The translations under genes were made by a program, and so were the position numbers. The notes beneath the pieces are model-generated. The model saw only the letters and a program-made list of their open reading frames with translations, did no database searches and was not told the DNA's origin. Source: Sphingomonas sp. (lineage in GTDB: Bacteria > Pseudomonadota > Alphaproteobacteria > Sphingomonadales > Sphingomonadaceae). Taken from it: a stretch of DNA of 5,298 nucleotides. The stretch covers positions 1 to 5,298 of the forward strand of contig JAPJRE010000297.1 in the NCBI GenBank assembly GCA_030824725.1, given 5' to 3'. Below, in pieces: positions 1 to 5,298 of this stretch. Every line of letters begins with the position of its first letter. The first letter of the stretch is position 1.

Positions 1-52
1 GGACGGCGCGGTCTTCGGGCTGGTCAGCGGTGAGGAGGCGGCGGCAGCATGA
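1..52 (+). CDS. C-terminal end of an upstream gene (possibly VOC/glyoxalase-fold protein), partial
   Basis: Frame 2 is open from the left edge to a TGA at 50-52 and gives the tail DGAVFGLVSGEEAAAA. The TGA overlaps the ATG of the next gene in an ATGA arrangement, the usual sign of a translationally coupled gene pair, which supports this being a real coding end. The DGAVFGLV string resembles the last strand of VOC (glyoxalase/bleomycin-resistance fold) proteins, which often end in a D-x-GA-x-F-x-L pattern, and VOC and SRPBCC genes are often neighbours. Sixteen residues are too few for a firm family call; an unrelated protein, such as a regulator cotranscribed with the SRPBCC gene, remains possible. 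Confidence 0.45.
   Translation, partial: DGAVFGLVSGEEAAAA
33..38 (+). promoter_or_regulatory. Shine-Dalgarno site for the SRPBCC gene
   Basis: AGGAGG, a full match to the anti-SD core, ends 10 nt before the ATG at 49. It lies inside the last codons of the upstream gene. It supports the 49 start and suggests that the SRPBCC gene can initiate on its own as well as by coupling to the upstream stop. Confidence 0.6.
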
Positions 53-516
53 GCGATCCACTGGAGCTGTTCGTCGAGCGGCTGATCGATGCGCCCGTCG
101 AGGCCTGCTGGCGCGCCTTCACCGATCACCTTGAGGAATGGTGGTGCCCGCGGCCGTGGACCACCGAATTGATCGAGCAGGATCTGCGCTCCGGAGGCCG
201 TAGCGCGATGATCATGCGCGGCCCCAACGGCGAGGAGCAGCGGCTGGAAGGCGTGATCCTGGAAGTCGTGCCGGGGCGTCGCGTCGTGTCCACCGACGCC
301 TTCCGGGCGGGATGGATCCCGCAGACGCCCTTCATGGTCGGCACCTGGTCGTTCGAGCCCGAGGGGCAGCGCACCCGCTACCGCGCCAGCGCGCGGCACT
401 GGTCACAGGAGAGCTGCGAAACGCACCGTGCGATGGGGTTCGAGCAGGGCTGGTCCGCAGTGGCCGAGCAACTGGAAGCGGTCGCGCGCCGGCTGACGGC
501 AGACGCGGAAGCCTGA
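49..516 (+). CDS. SRPBCC (AHSA1/CalC-like) family protein
   Basis: A 155-residue cytoplasmic protein of the START/Bet v1-like SRPBCC fold, in the group often annotated 'activator of Hsp90 ATPase homolog 1-like'. Nearly the whole length is one domain (about residues 7-147). It opens with the typical strand and helix ERLIDAPVEACWRAFTD, followed by the WWCPRPWTTE stretch (31-40), a DLRSGGR turn (45-51), MRGPNGEE (56-63), the VVPGRRVVSTDAF strand pair (73-85), and the C-terminal helix beginning MGFEQGWSAVAEQLEAVA (129-146). These are hallmarks of a common bacterial subfamily of about 140-160 residues, so the length is normal. The fold binds hydrophobic ligands in a cavity; the ligand and role here are unknown, and the Hsp90-activation name should not be taken as function. 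The start is fixed by the AGGAGG site and the ATGA overlap with the upstream gene, implying an operon with that gene. No signal peptide or membrane segment is seen. Confidence 0.9.
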   Translation: MSDPLELFVERLIDAPVEACWRAFTDHLEEWWCPRPWTTELIEQDLRSGGRSAMIMRGPNGEEQRLEGVILEVVPGRRVVSTDAFRAGWIPQTPFMVGTWSFEPEGQRTRYRASARHWSQESCETHRAMGFEQGWSAVAEQLEAVARRLTADAEA

Positions 517-521
517 TCGGG

Positions 522-545
522 CGCGGCCTTCAGGCGAAGGCCGCG
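522..545. terminator. GC-rich hairpin between convergent genes (candidate bidirectional terminator)
   Basis: A perfect 10-bp stem (522-531 with 536-545) closes a 4-nt AGGC loop. It covers the TGA of the J-domain gene (530-532 on the + strand) and lies just beyond the SRPBCC stop at 516, so it could end or protect both convergent transcripts. No T-tract follows on either strand, so it is not a canonical Rho-independent terminator; part of the stem also encodes the last residues of the J-domain protein. Terminator function is inference. Confidence 0.4.
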
Positions 546-1141
546 GACCCCTTGAGCTGCTGATACGCCGCGATCTCCCGCTGCAGCCGCGCCTCGTGGC
601 TCCGGTCGCCGCCGTTGCGGTCGGGGTGGAACCTGCGCACCAGTTCCGAATAGCGCTTGCGCAGCGCCGTCCGGTCGCAGTCGATCTCCAGGTCGAGCAC
701 CTTCAGTGCGTCGCGATCCGCGCCGGAGAGCGGCCGCCCGTCCTTGCGCTCGCCGCGATCCTTCATCCGGTCGCGGAAGCGTGCGCCGATCGCGTCGAGC
801 GGGTCGGCGAAGTCGGCCCAGCGCGGCGGCACGTCGGGATTGGCGCTGAACGCGCGCGTTTCGCGCTCCCAGCCGGCGATCGGGCGCTGCGCCTCGTGGA
901 TCTCGTCGGGGCTCATGCCCGCGAAGAAATTATAGCCCGAATTGAACGCGCGGACATGGTCGAGGCACAGCCAGCGGAACGGCGGCGGCCCGTCGAAGCC
1001 GCTGCGCGCGCCTTCCAGCGGCGGCGCGCGGAATTCGCCGGCGGCGGTGCAGCCCGGCTCTGCGCACAGTCTCCCCTCCGCCTCCATGCGACCATGGAAA
1101 CGGGCATTCGGACGATCCTTTTTCGGCGGACGGCTAGCCAC
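530..1141 (-). CDS. J-domain protein with N-terminal Cys/His motif (DnaJ-like co-chaperone)
   Basis: A 203-residue protein with its J-domain at the C-terminus (about 143-198): ALKVLDLEIDCDRTALRKRY, then YSELVRRFHPDRNGGD with the diagnostic HPD at 172-174, then the closing helix REIAAYQQL. HPD-bearing J-domains stimulate Hsp70 (DnaK) ATPase, so a co-chaperone role is expected; the client is unknown. It lacks the Gly/Phe region and central zinc repeats of true DnaJ and so is a type III J-protein. The N-terminal half carries C26-x4-C31 and C59-x2-H62 followed by VRAFNSGYNFFAGMS, a block I recognise from alphaproteobacterial J-proteins encoded beside bolA; the four residues could bind one zinc ion (inference). 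The start is GTG at 1141, preceded 4 nt away by GGAG; the next Met (residue 19, codon at 1085-1087) would lose a basic N-terminal tail. It is divergent from bolA across 35 bp and convergent with the SRPBCC gene. Confidence 0.9.
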   Translation of the reverse strand: MASRPPKKDRPNARFHGRMEAEGRLCAEPGCTAAGEFRAPPLEGARSGFDGPPPFRWLCLDHVRAFNSGYNFFAGMSPDEIHEAQRPIAGWERETRAFSANPDVPPRWADFADPLDAIGARFRDRMKDRGERKDGRPLSGADRDALKVLDLEIDCDRTALRKRYSELVRRFHPDRNGGDRSHEARLQREIAAYQQLKGSAAFA

Positions 1142-1145
1142 GCGA

Positions 1146-1151
1146 CTCCCT
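1146..1151 (-). promoter_or_regulatory. Shine-Dalgarno site deciding the GTG start of the J-domain gene
   Basis: Read on the minus strand, AGGGAG (GGAG core at 1149-1146) ends 4 nt before the GTG start codon at 1141-1139. It is the reason for preferring GTG over the downstream ATG at 1087, which would shorten the protein by 18 residues. Confidence 0.55.
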
Positions 1152-1160
1152 CGAACAAAC

Positions 1161-1174
1161 CGCCTATATAGGCG
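1161..1174. promoter_or_regulatory. Perfect 14-bp palindrome with symmetric -10-like TATATA in the bolA/J-domain divergent spacer
   Basis: CGCCTATATAGGCG is its own reverse complement and is the only AT-rich stretch in the 35-bp divergent spacer. TATATA (1165-1170) reads as a -10-like hexamer on both strands. Rightward, a start 6-8 nt downstream would fall at or next to the bolA ATG (1177), giving a leaderless or near-leaderless mRNA. This fits the lack of a Shine-Dalgarno site there. Leftward, initiation near 1156-1159 would leave a leader of about 17 nt containing the J-gene Shine-Dalgarno. Only a weak -35 (GCGACT, 1142-1147, 17-bp spacer) is seen rightward, and none convincing leftward. 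The palindrome could also, or instead, be an operator for a dimeric regulator. Confidence 0.45.
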
Positions 1175-1176
1175 CG

Positions 1177-1461
1177 ATGACCGACCTCGCTACCGGCCCC
1201 CTGGCCGATCTTATCGCCGATCGCCTGCGCACCGCGCTCGCCCCGTCGCACCTCCATGTCAGCAACGACAGCGCCCAGCATCGCGGGCATCTGGGCGACG
1301 ACGGGACGGGCGAAAGCCACTTCACCGTCACCATCGAGAGCCCCGCATTCGCCGGGCTCAACCGCGTCGCCCGCCAGCGCAAGGTGAACCATGCGCTGGC
1401 CGACCTGCTCGCCACCCGCATCCACGCACTGGCGATCAAGGCGACCGCGCCGGGCGAATGA
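1177..1461 (+). CDS. bolA: BolA family protein (Fe-S cluster / monothiol glutaredoxin partner)
   Basis: A 94-residue protein matching the BolA family over its whole length. After the first helix (about 8-22) comes the ESHFTVTIESPAFAGLNRVARQRKV block (46-70), with the FxGxxRVxRQRxV signature that forms the helix-turn-helix-like part of the fold, then the C-terminal RIHALAIKA strand (81-89). H83 corresponds to the invariant C-terminal histidine that ligates the shared [2Fe-2S] cluster with monothiol glutaredoxins. There is no cysteine anywhere, so the loop ligand, if any, must be a histidine (H35 or H38), making this an H-type rather than a C-type BolA. Family roles are iron/Fe-S homeostasis, stress and envelope-related regulation; which applies here cannot be read from sequence. 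No Shine-Dalgarno precedes the ATG. It overlaps the Nudix gene by 4 nt (ATGA), suggesting one operon, and is divergent from the J-domain gene. Confidence 0.93.
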   Translation: MTDLATGPLADLIADRLRTALAPSHLHVSNDSAQHRGHLGDDGTGESHFTVTIESPAFAGLNRVARQRKVNHALADLLATRIHALAIKATAPGE

Positions 1462-1898
1462 GCACGCGCATCGCGCGCCCGGCGGCGCGGATTTTGCTGC
1501 TCGACGGCGCAGGGCGAGTGCTGCTGTTCCGCTTCGATCCCAGCGACCGGCCGCCCTTCTGGTGTACGCCGGGCGGGGCGGTCGACCCGGGCGAAAGCTA
1601 TGCGGACGCTGCACGGCGCGAGCTGTGGGAGGAGACCGGCATCCGGGCTGACCCCGGGCCGGAGGTGGCCCAGCGGGTCGTGGAGTTCGTGACGATCGAG
1701 GGCGTGCCGGTCTGGGCGGACGAGCGCTACTTCCTGGTGCGCACCGAAGCGGGGGCGATCGAGACCGGCGGCCATACCGCGCTCGAGCAGCGGGTGATGC
1801 GTGGGTGGCGCTGGTTCACCCGCGACGAGATCGCCGCGCATGACGAGCCGATCTTCCCGGAGGATCTGCTCGTCATGCTGGCGGCCCTCGAAGGCTAG
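1458..1898 (+). CDS. Nudix hydrolase
   Basis: A 146-residue single-domain Nudix hydrolase. The Nudix box is complete at residues 40-62 (G-x5-E-x7-REL-W-EE-TGI, from G40 to I62), including the metal-binding and catalytic glutamates E55, E58 and E59. PPFWCTPGGAV before it and WRWFTRDEIAAHDEPIFPEDL near the C-terminus are typical of MutT-like members. Such enzymes cleave nucleoside diphosphates linked to another moiety using Mg2+; the substrate here (oxidised nucleotides, nucleotide sugars, NADH or other) is unknown. The reading frame is open upstream as far as 942, but that extension runs antisense to the J-domain gene and through bolA in another frame. The ATG at 1458, overlapping the bolA TGA, puts the N-terminus (STRIARPAARILLLD) exactly where the first Nudix strand should begin. 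No Shine-Dalgarno is evident, so translation is probably coupled to bolA. It converges on the glutamate dehydrogenase gene 52 bp away. Confidence 0.92.
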   Translation: MSTRIARPAARILLLDGAGRVLLFRFDPSDRPPFWCTPGGAVDPGESYADAARRELWEETGIRADPGPEVAQRVVEFVTIEGVPVWADERYFLVRTEAGAIETGGHTALEQRVMRGWRWFTRDEIAAHDEPIFPEDLLVMLAALEG

Positions 1899-1907
1899 CG
1901 CCTTGTT

Positions 1908-1949
1908 CTTCTATTCTCCCCTCCCGCAAGCGGGAGGGGAGAATAGAAG
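1908..1949. terminator. Perfect 42-nt palindrome, candidate bidirectional terminator / dispersed intergenic repeat
   Basis: Positions 1908-1927 pair base for base with 1930-1949, a 20-bp uninterrupted stem with only AA between the arms (in RNA the loop would open to at least 4 nt). The element fills most of the 52-bp gap between the Nudix stop (1898) and the gdhB stop (1951-1953), sitting where both convergent transcripts end. The core CTCCCCTCCCGC/GCGGGAGGGGAG resembles a palindrome I know to recur at gene ends in sphingomonads, which in translation gives the familiar SPLPxAGGEN string. No T-tract follows on either strand, so termination would rely on the hairpin alone or on it blocking 3' exonucleases. 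Only one copy is in this window, so repeat status is from memory, not seen here. Confidence 0.6.
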
Positions 1950-1950
1950 C

Positions 1951-4900
1951 TCACTCCCGTCCGAGCAGCACGCGGGCCTGCCCCGCGATCTGCGCGAGCA
2001 TCGCCGCGTTCGGCACCGCCGACTGGCGCGCACGCCGTACCAGTGCGCTGAACTGGTCGACGCGGGCGCGGTGTTCGGCAAGCCACGCGTCCACAGCCGC
2101 CTGCGGGTCCTGCCCGTCGACACGACCGAGGAAGTCCAGCCGCAGCTGCTGGAAGTCGCGGGCGAGGCCGGCGATCAGCAGGCGTTCCCACACATCGCCG
2201 GTGGTGATCCGCGCCGCCGTTGCCTGCGCCCAGTCGAGGCCCAGTGCCTGGCCGAGCGCCGTGAACGCGCGGGTGAGCACCACTTCGTCGACGCCGCTGC
2301 GCTGGCCGAGATCGGCGAGGCCGATACAGCCGTCCAGCTCGAACACCTTGACCACGCGGTCGACCAACTCGCGCGGCGCACCTGCCGCAGTGAGCTTGCC
2401 GATGATCTGATCGGCCTGGGCGCGCACCTCGGTGAGCATCAGGCTCTTGCTCTCGCGGCCGAGTGCCTCGATCCCTGGCTGCAGCCGTGCGATCACCTCG
2501 GCCGGGCTGGCACCGGGGCGGGTGATGCGCAGCAGATCGGCGATCTGGCCGCGCACCGCCACCGCCAGCTCGTCGAGCAGAGCGACGCGCGCGCCTTCGC
2601 TGATCTCGGCGGTTTCCACCGCTTCCCACAGCGCGGGAAGCCCCAGCAGCCGTTCGGCGACGACGAACATCGCGGCGATGTCGCGCATCGATGCGCCTTC
2701 TTCCTCGGCCAGCTCGAACGGGTGGAGCACGCCAAGGCGGTTGACCACCCTGTTGGCAATCTTGGTAGCGACGATTTCGCCCCGCAGGCGATGCTCGTCG
2801 ATCGCCTTGCCGAAGCGCTCCCGCATCGCCTTGGGGAAGGCGGCGTGGAGGTCGCCGACCAGCGCCGGATCATGGCCGAGCTCGCCCTGCTCGATCGCGT
2901 CCTGCAGCGCCAGCTTGGCCGAGGCGAGCAGCACCGCCAGCTCGGGCCGGGTGAGCCCGCGGCCTTCCTGCGCGCGGCGCAGCAGATCTTCGTTTGAACC
3001 CAGGCCCTCGACGCCGCGGTCGAGCCGGCCGCTCGCCTCCAGGATCTCGATCACCCGCACATAGCTGGGAAGGTCGAGCACGCCGTCATTCTCCATGAAG
3101 GAGAGCGCCAGCGTCTGGAGGCGGTTGTCCTCCAGCACCAGGTGCGCGACGTCGTCGGTCATCGACACGAGCAGGGCGTTGCGGTCCTCGAAGCCGAGCC
3201 GGCCCTCGATCATCTCGCGGTTGAGCGCGATCTTGATGTTGACCTCGTTGTCCGAGCAATCGACGCCGGCCGAATTGTCGATGAAGTCGGTGTTGATCCG
3301 GCCGCCGTTGCGGGCGAACGCGATGCGCGCCGCCTGGGTCACGCCCAGGTTTGCGCCTTCCCCCACAACTTGGGCGCGCACCTGCTCGGCATTGATGCGG
3401 ATGCGGTCGTTGGCGGGATCGCCCACCTCGCCGTTGCTCTCGCTCGCCGCCTTCAGATAGGTACCGATTCCGCCGAACCACAGCAGCCCGACGCGCGCCT
3501 TGAGGATCGCGATCATCAGCGCGCCCGGATCGATGGTGTCGACGTCGAGGTCGAGCAGGGCCTTGACCTGCGGGCTGAGCGGGATTGATTTCTCGGTGCG
3601 CGCGAACACGCCGCCGCCTTCGGAGATGATGTCGGGATTATAGTCCGCCCAGCTCGAGCGCGGTAGCGCGAACATGCGCGCGCGCTCCTCCCAGCTCTTC
3701 GACGGATCCGGGTTGGGATCGAGGAAGATGTGGCGGTGGTCGAACGCGGCGACCAGCCGAATCGCCTTGGACAGCAGCATGCCGTTGCCGAACACGTCGC
3801 CGGACATGTCGCCCACGCCCGCCACGGTCACCGGCTCGGACTGGATGTCGGTGCCCATTTCGAGGAAGTGGCGGCGGACCGAGACCCAAGCGCCCTTGGC
3901 GGTGATGCCCATCGCCTTGTGGTCATAGCCGACGCTGCCGCCCGAGGCGAAGGCGTCGCCAAGCCAGAAATTGCGCTCGATCGCGAGTGCGTTGGCGACG
4001 TCCGAGAAGGTCGCCGTGCCCTTGTCCGCCGCGACGACGAAATAGGGGTCGTTGCCGTCGAGCACGGTCACACCCTCGGGGTGGACCACCTCGCCCGAGA
4101 CGATGTTGTCGGTGATCGACAGCAGCGCGCGGATGAAGATGCGGTAGCTCTCGGTGCCTTCCGCCAGCCACGCGTCTCGGTCGACGGCGGGGGAGGGGAG
4201 ATGCTTCGGATAGAAGCCGCCCTTGGCGCCGGTCGGCACGATGACGGCGTTCTTCACGCGCTGCGCCTTCATCAGGCCGAGGATTTCGGTGCGGAAGTCG
4301 TCGCGGCGATCGGACCAGCGCAGGCCGCCGCGGGCAACCGGGCCGGCGCGCAGGTGGATGCCCTCAACGCGCGGGCTGTACACCCAGATTTCGCGCCAGG
4401 GGAGCGGGGCGGGGAGGCCCGGCACCTTGGCCGAATCAAGCTTGAAGGCCAGCGCCTCGTCGCCGGCAGGCGCGAACGCATTGGTTCGGAGCGTCGCCAG
4501 CACCACGCCCTTGAACAGGCGCAGGATGCGATCGTCGTCGATCGCGTTGACCTGGCCGAGGCCAAGGTCGATCGCGCGTTCGGCATCCTCGATCGCTTCG
4601 GCATCGCCGCCGCGCGCTGGATCGTGCGCAGCTTCGAACCGCTCGACCAGTGCGGTGGCGACCAGCGGCGCACGGCGCAGCGCGTCGACCACGGTGCCGA
4701 GGCCGTACAGCATGCCGGTCTGGCGCAGATAGCGGAACCAGGCGCGCAGCAGCACCACCGCCGACGGGCTCAGGCCCGCCTCGACGATCAGCCGGTTGAA
4801 CAGGTCGTTCTCGGCGCGGCCTTCGAGCACCGCCGCCACGGCTGCCTCGACGGTCGCCGGATCCGCGTCCAGCATCTCGCTGGGGGTCGCCGGCTCGACC

Positions 4901-5298
4901 TTGAAATCGTGGATGAAGGCGCCGTTGGTTAGTTCGGTCGGCACTTCCTCGAGCACGCGGAAGCCGAAGTTCTCGAACGCCGGCACCGCGTCGGACAGCG
5001 CCAGCGCGCCGCCCAGGCGGTACAGCTTGATCCGGTATTTGCCCGGTTCGCCCTTGAGCGGCACGATCCGCACCGAACGGGCATGCTCGTCGTCGAGCCC
5101 GCCGATCCGCACCATGTCCTGTGCGGCTTCCTCGGGGGTGTGGGTGAGGCGGTAGACGTCGGGGAAGGCATTGGCGAGGCGCAGCGACAGGCGGGCGGCG
5201 CCGCTGCCGGCGATCTCGCTCAAACACGCCTCCACCGCCGGCGCCCAGCCGCGCACCATGCGGGCGATGCGCGCGTCGAGCTCGGCTTCGTCCGGCAT
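1951..5298 (-). CDS. gdhB: Large-type NAD-specific glutamate dehydrogenase, C-terminal 1115 residues (partial at right edge)
   Basis: Catalyses L-glutamate + NAD+ + H2O to 2-oxoglutarate + NH4+ + NADH in the cytoplasm, a catabolic route into the TCA cycle. It belongs to the large (about 180 kDa, Bac_GDH) class. Residues count from the right-edge codon. An ACT-like segment lies at about 88-135 (YRIKLYRLGGALALSDAVPAFENFGFRVL). The catalytic core (about 300-740) includes VARGGLRWSDRRDDFRTE (321-338), KNAVIVPTGAKGGF (349-362, with K349 and K359), and AADKGTATFSD (423-433), where D425 aligns by analogy with the catalytic Asp. The nucleotide-binding part contains VAGVGDMSGDVFGNGM (492-507), VVGEGANLGVTQAARI (644-659) and NTDFIDNSAGVDCSDNEVNIKI (669-690). 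The helical C-terminal domain (about 740-1115) ends at TGA 1953-1951. Family members are about 1,550-1,650 residues, so roughly 450 N-terminal residues (further ACT-like domains) should lie beyond the window. The ATG at 5298 is most likely an internal Met. No frameshift or missing motif is seen. The symbol gdhB follows Pseudomonas usage. Confidence 0.95.
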   Translation of the reverse strand: MPDEAELDARIARMVRGWAPAVEACLSEIAGSGAARLSLRLANAFPDVYRLTHTPEEAAQDMVRIGGLDDEHARSVRIVPLKGEPGKYRIKLYRLGGALALSDAVPAFENFGFRVLEEVPTELTNGAFIHDFKVEPATPSEMLDADPATVEAAVAAVLEGRAENDLFNRLIVEAGLSPSAVVLLRAWFRYLRQTGMLYGLGTVVDALRRAPLVATALVERFEAAHDPARGGDAEAIEDAERAIDLGLGQVNAIDDDRILRLFKGVVLATLRTNAFAPAGDEALAFKLDSAKVPGLPAPLPWREIWVYSPRVEGIHLRAGPVARGGLRWSDRRDDFRTEILGLMKAQRVKNAVIVPTGAKGGFYPKHLPSPAVDRDAWLAEGTESYRIFIRALLSITDNIVSGEVVHPEGVTVLDGNDPYFVVAADKGTATFSDVANALAIERNFWLGDAFASGGSVGYDHKAMGITAKGAWVSVRRHFLEMGTDIQSEPVTVAGVGDMSGDVFGNGMLLSKAIRLVAAFDHRHIFLDPNPDPSKSWEERARMFALPRSSWADYNPDIISEGGGVFARTEKSIPLSPQVKALLDLDVDTIDPGALMIAILKARVGLLWFGGIGTYLKAASESNGEVGDPANDRIRINAEQVRAQVVGEGANLGVTQAARIAFARNGGRINTDFIDNSAGVDCSDNEVNIKIALNREMIEGRLGFEDRNALLVSMTDDVAHLVLEDNRLQTLALSFMENDGVLDLPSYVRVIEILEASGRLDRGVEGLGSNEDLLRRAQEGRGLTRPELAVLLASAKLALQDAIEQGELGHDPALVGDLHAAFPKAMRERFGKAIDEHRLRGEIVATKIANRVVNRLGVLHPFELAEEEGASMRDIAAMFVVAERLLGLPALWEAVETAEISEGARVALLDELAVAVRGQIADLLRITRPGASPAEVIARLQPGIEALGRESKSLMLTEVRAQADQIIGKLTAAGAPRELVDRVVKVFELDGCIGLADLGQRSGVDEVVLTRAFTALGQALGLDWAQATAARITTGDVWERLLIAGLARDFQQLRLDFLGRVDGQDPQAAVDAWLAEHRARVDQFSALVRRARQSAVPNAAMLAQIAGQARVLLGRE

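Noticed and set aside
596..1171. Open frame of 191 codons on the + strand opposite the J-domain gene.
   Set aside because: It has no recognisable domain, and the minus-strand frame has a clear HPD J-domain, a Shine-Dalgarno site and the expected family N-terminus.
942..1457. N-terminal extension of the Nudix frame back to an ATG at 942.
   Set aside because: It runs antisense through the J-domain gene and across bolA in another frame, gives low-complexity Arg/Pro-rich sequence, and the Nudix fold begins properly at the ATG at 1458.
1895..2629. Minus-strand open frame of 244 codons overlapping the gdhB C-terminus and ending in a SPLPLAGGEN-like string.
   Set aside because: It is an alternative frame of gdhB; the tail is just the translation of the 1908-1949 palindrome, a common source of spurious ORF ends.
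4183..4203. GGGGGAGGGGAG stretch inside gdhB resembling one arm of the intergenic palindrome, suggesting an inserted repeat.
   Set aside because: Only one arm is present, and the encoded KHLPSPAVDRDAW sits where the family normally has a variable linker before the conserved LAEG helix, so chance similarity is the simpler reading.
1801..4932. Long open frames antisense to the glutamate dehydrogenase gene, including two of about 400 codons (1801-2997 and 3730-4932, + strand).
   Set aside because: High-GC coding DNA often leaves the complementary strand open. The translations are rich in Arg, Ala, His and Gln with no recognisable domain, while the minus-strand frame matches a known enzyme throughout.
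1..5298. A novel defence, secretion or mobile system hidden in the window.
   Set aside because: All intergenic gaps are 52 bp or less, every gene belongs to a recognised housekeeping or generic family, and no transposase, integrase, toxin-antitoxin pair, repeat array or RNA gene is visible.

Overview
The window is GC-rich (roughly two-thirds G+C by eye) and carries compact, overlapping genes typical of an alphaproteobacterium. The best guess is the Sphingomonadaceae. This rests on the large-type NAD-glutamate dehydrogenase, the J-domain protein next to bolA, and an intergenic palindrome with a CTCCCCTCCCGC core of a kind common at gene ends in sphingomonads. The taxonomic call is inference from family resemblance; no rRNA or other strict marker is present.

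Layout, left to right. (1) On the + strand, the last 16 codons of an unseen gene (possibly a VOC/glyoxalase-fold protein) overlap by 4 nt (ATGA) an SRPBCC/AHSA1-like protein at 49-516. (2) Convergent to it is a J-domain protein on the - strand (1141-530) with an N-terminal Cys/His motif and a C-terminal HPD-containing J-domain. A GC hairpin lies between the two genes. (3) A 35-bp divergent spacer (1142-1176) holds the perfect palindrome CGCCTATATAGGCG, which contains a symmetric -10-like TATATA. (4) Rightward from it run bolA (1177-1461) and, overlapping it by 4 nt, a Nudix hydrolase (1458-1898). (5) A perfect 20-bp-stem palindrome (1908-1949) fills the gap between the convergent Nudix gene and the next gene. 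(6) The rest (5298-1951, - strand) is the C-terminal 1115 residues of the large NAD-specific glutamate dehydrogenase; its N-terminal ACT-rich part lies beyond the right edge.

Functionally, the glutamate dehydrogenase feeds glutamate carbon into the TCA cycle and releases ammonium. BolA is a partner of monothiol glutaredoxins in Fe-S cluster handling, and the J-domain protein is a presumed Hsp70 co-chaperone. The J-protein/bolA pairing recurs in alphaproteobacteria as far as I recall, so a functional link is possible but unproven. The Nudix and SRPBCC proteins are generic folds whose substrates cannot be read from sequence.

I see no mobile element, CRISPR array, RNA gene, phage gene or convincing new multi-gene system. 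The points most worth a second look are the shared palindromic -10 with an apparently leaderless bolA, the little-studied J-protein next to bolA, and the intergenic palindrome. There is no gene-free stretch longer than 52 bp.
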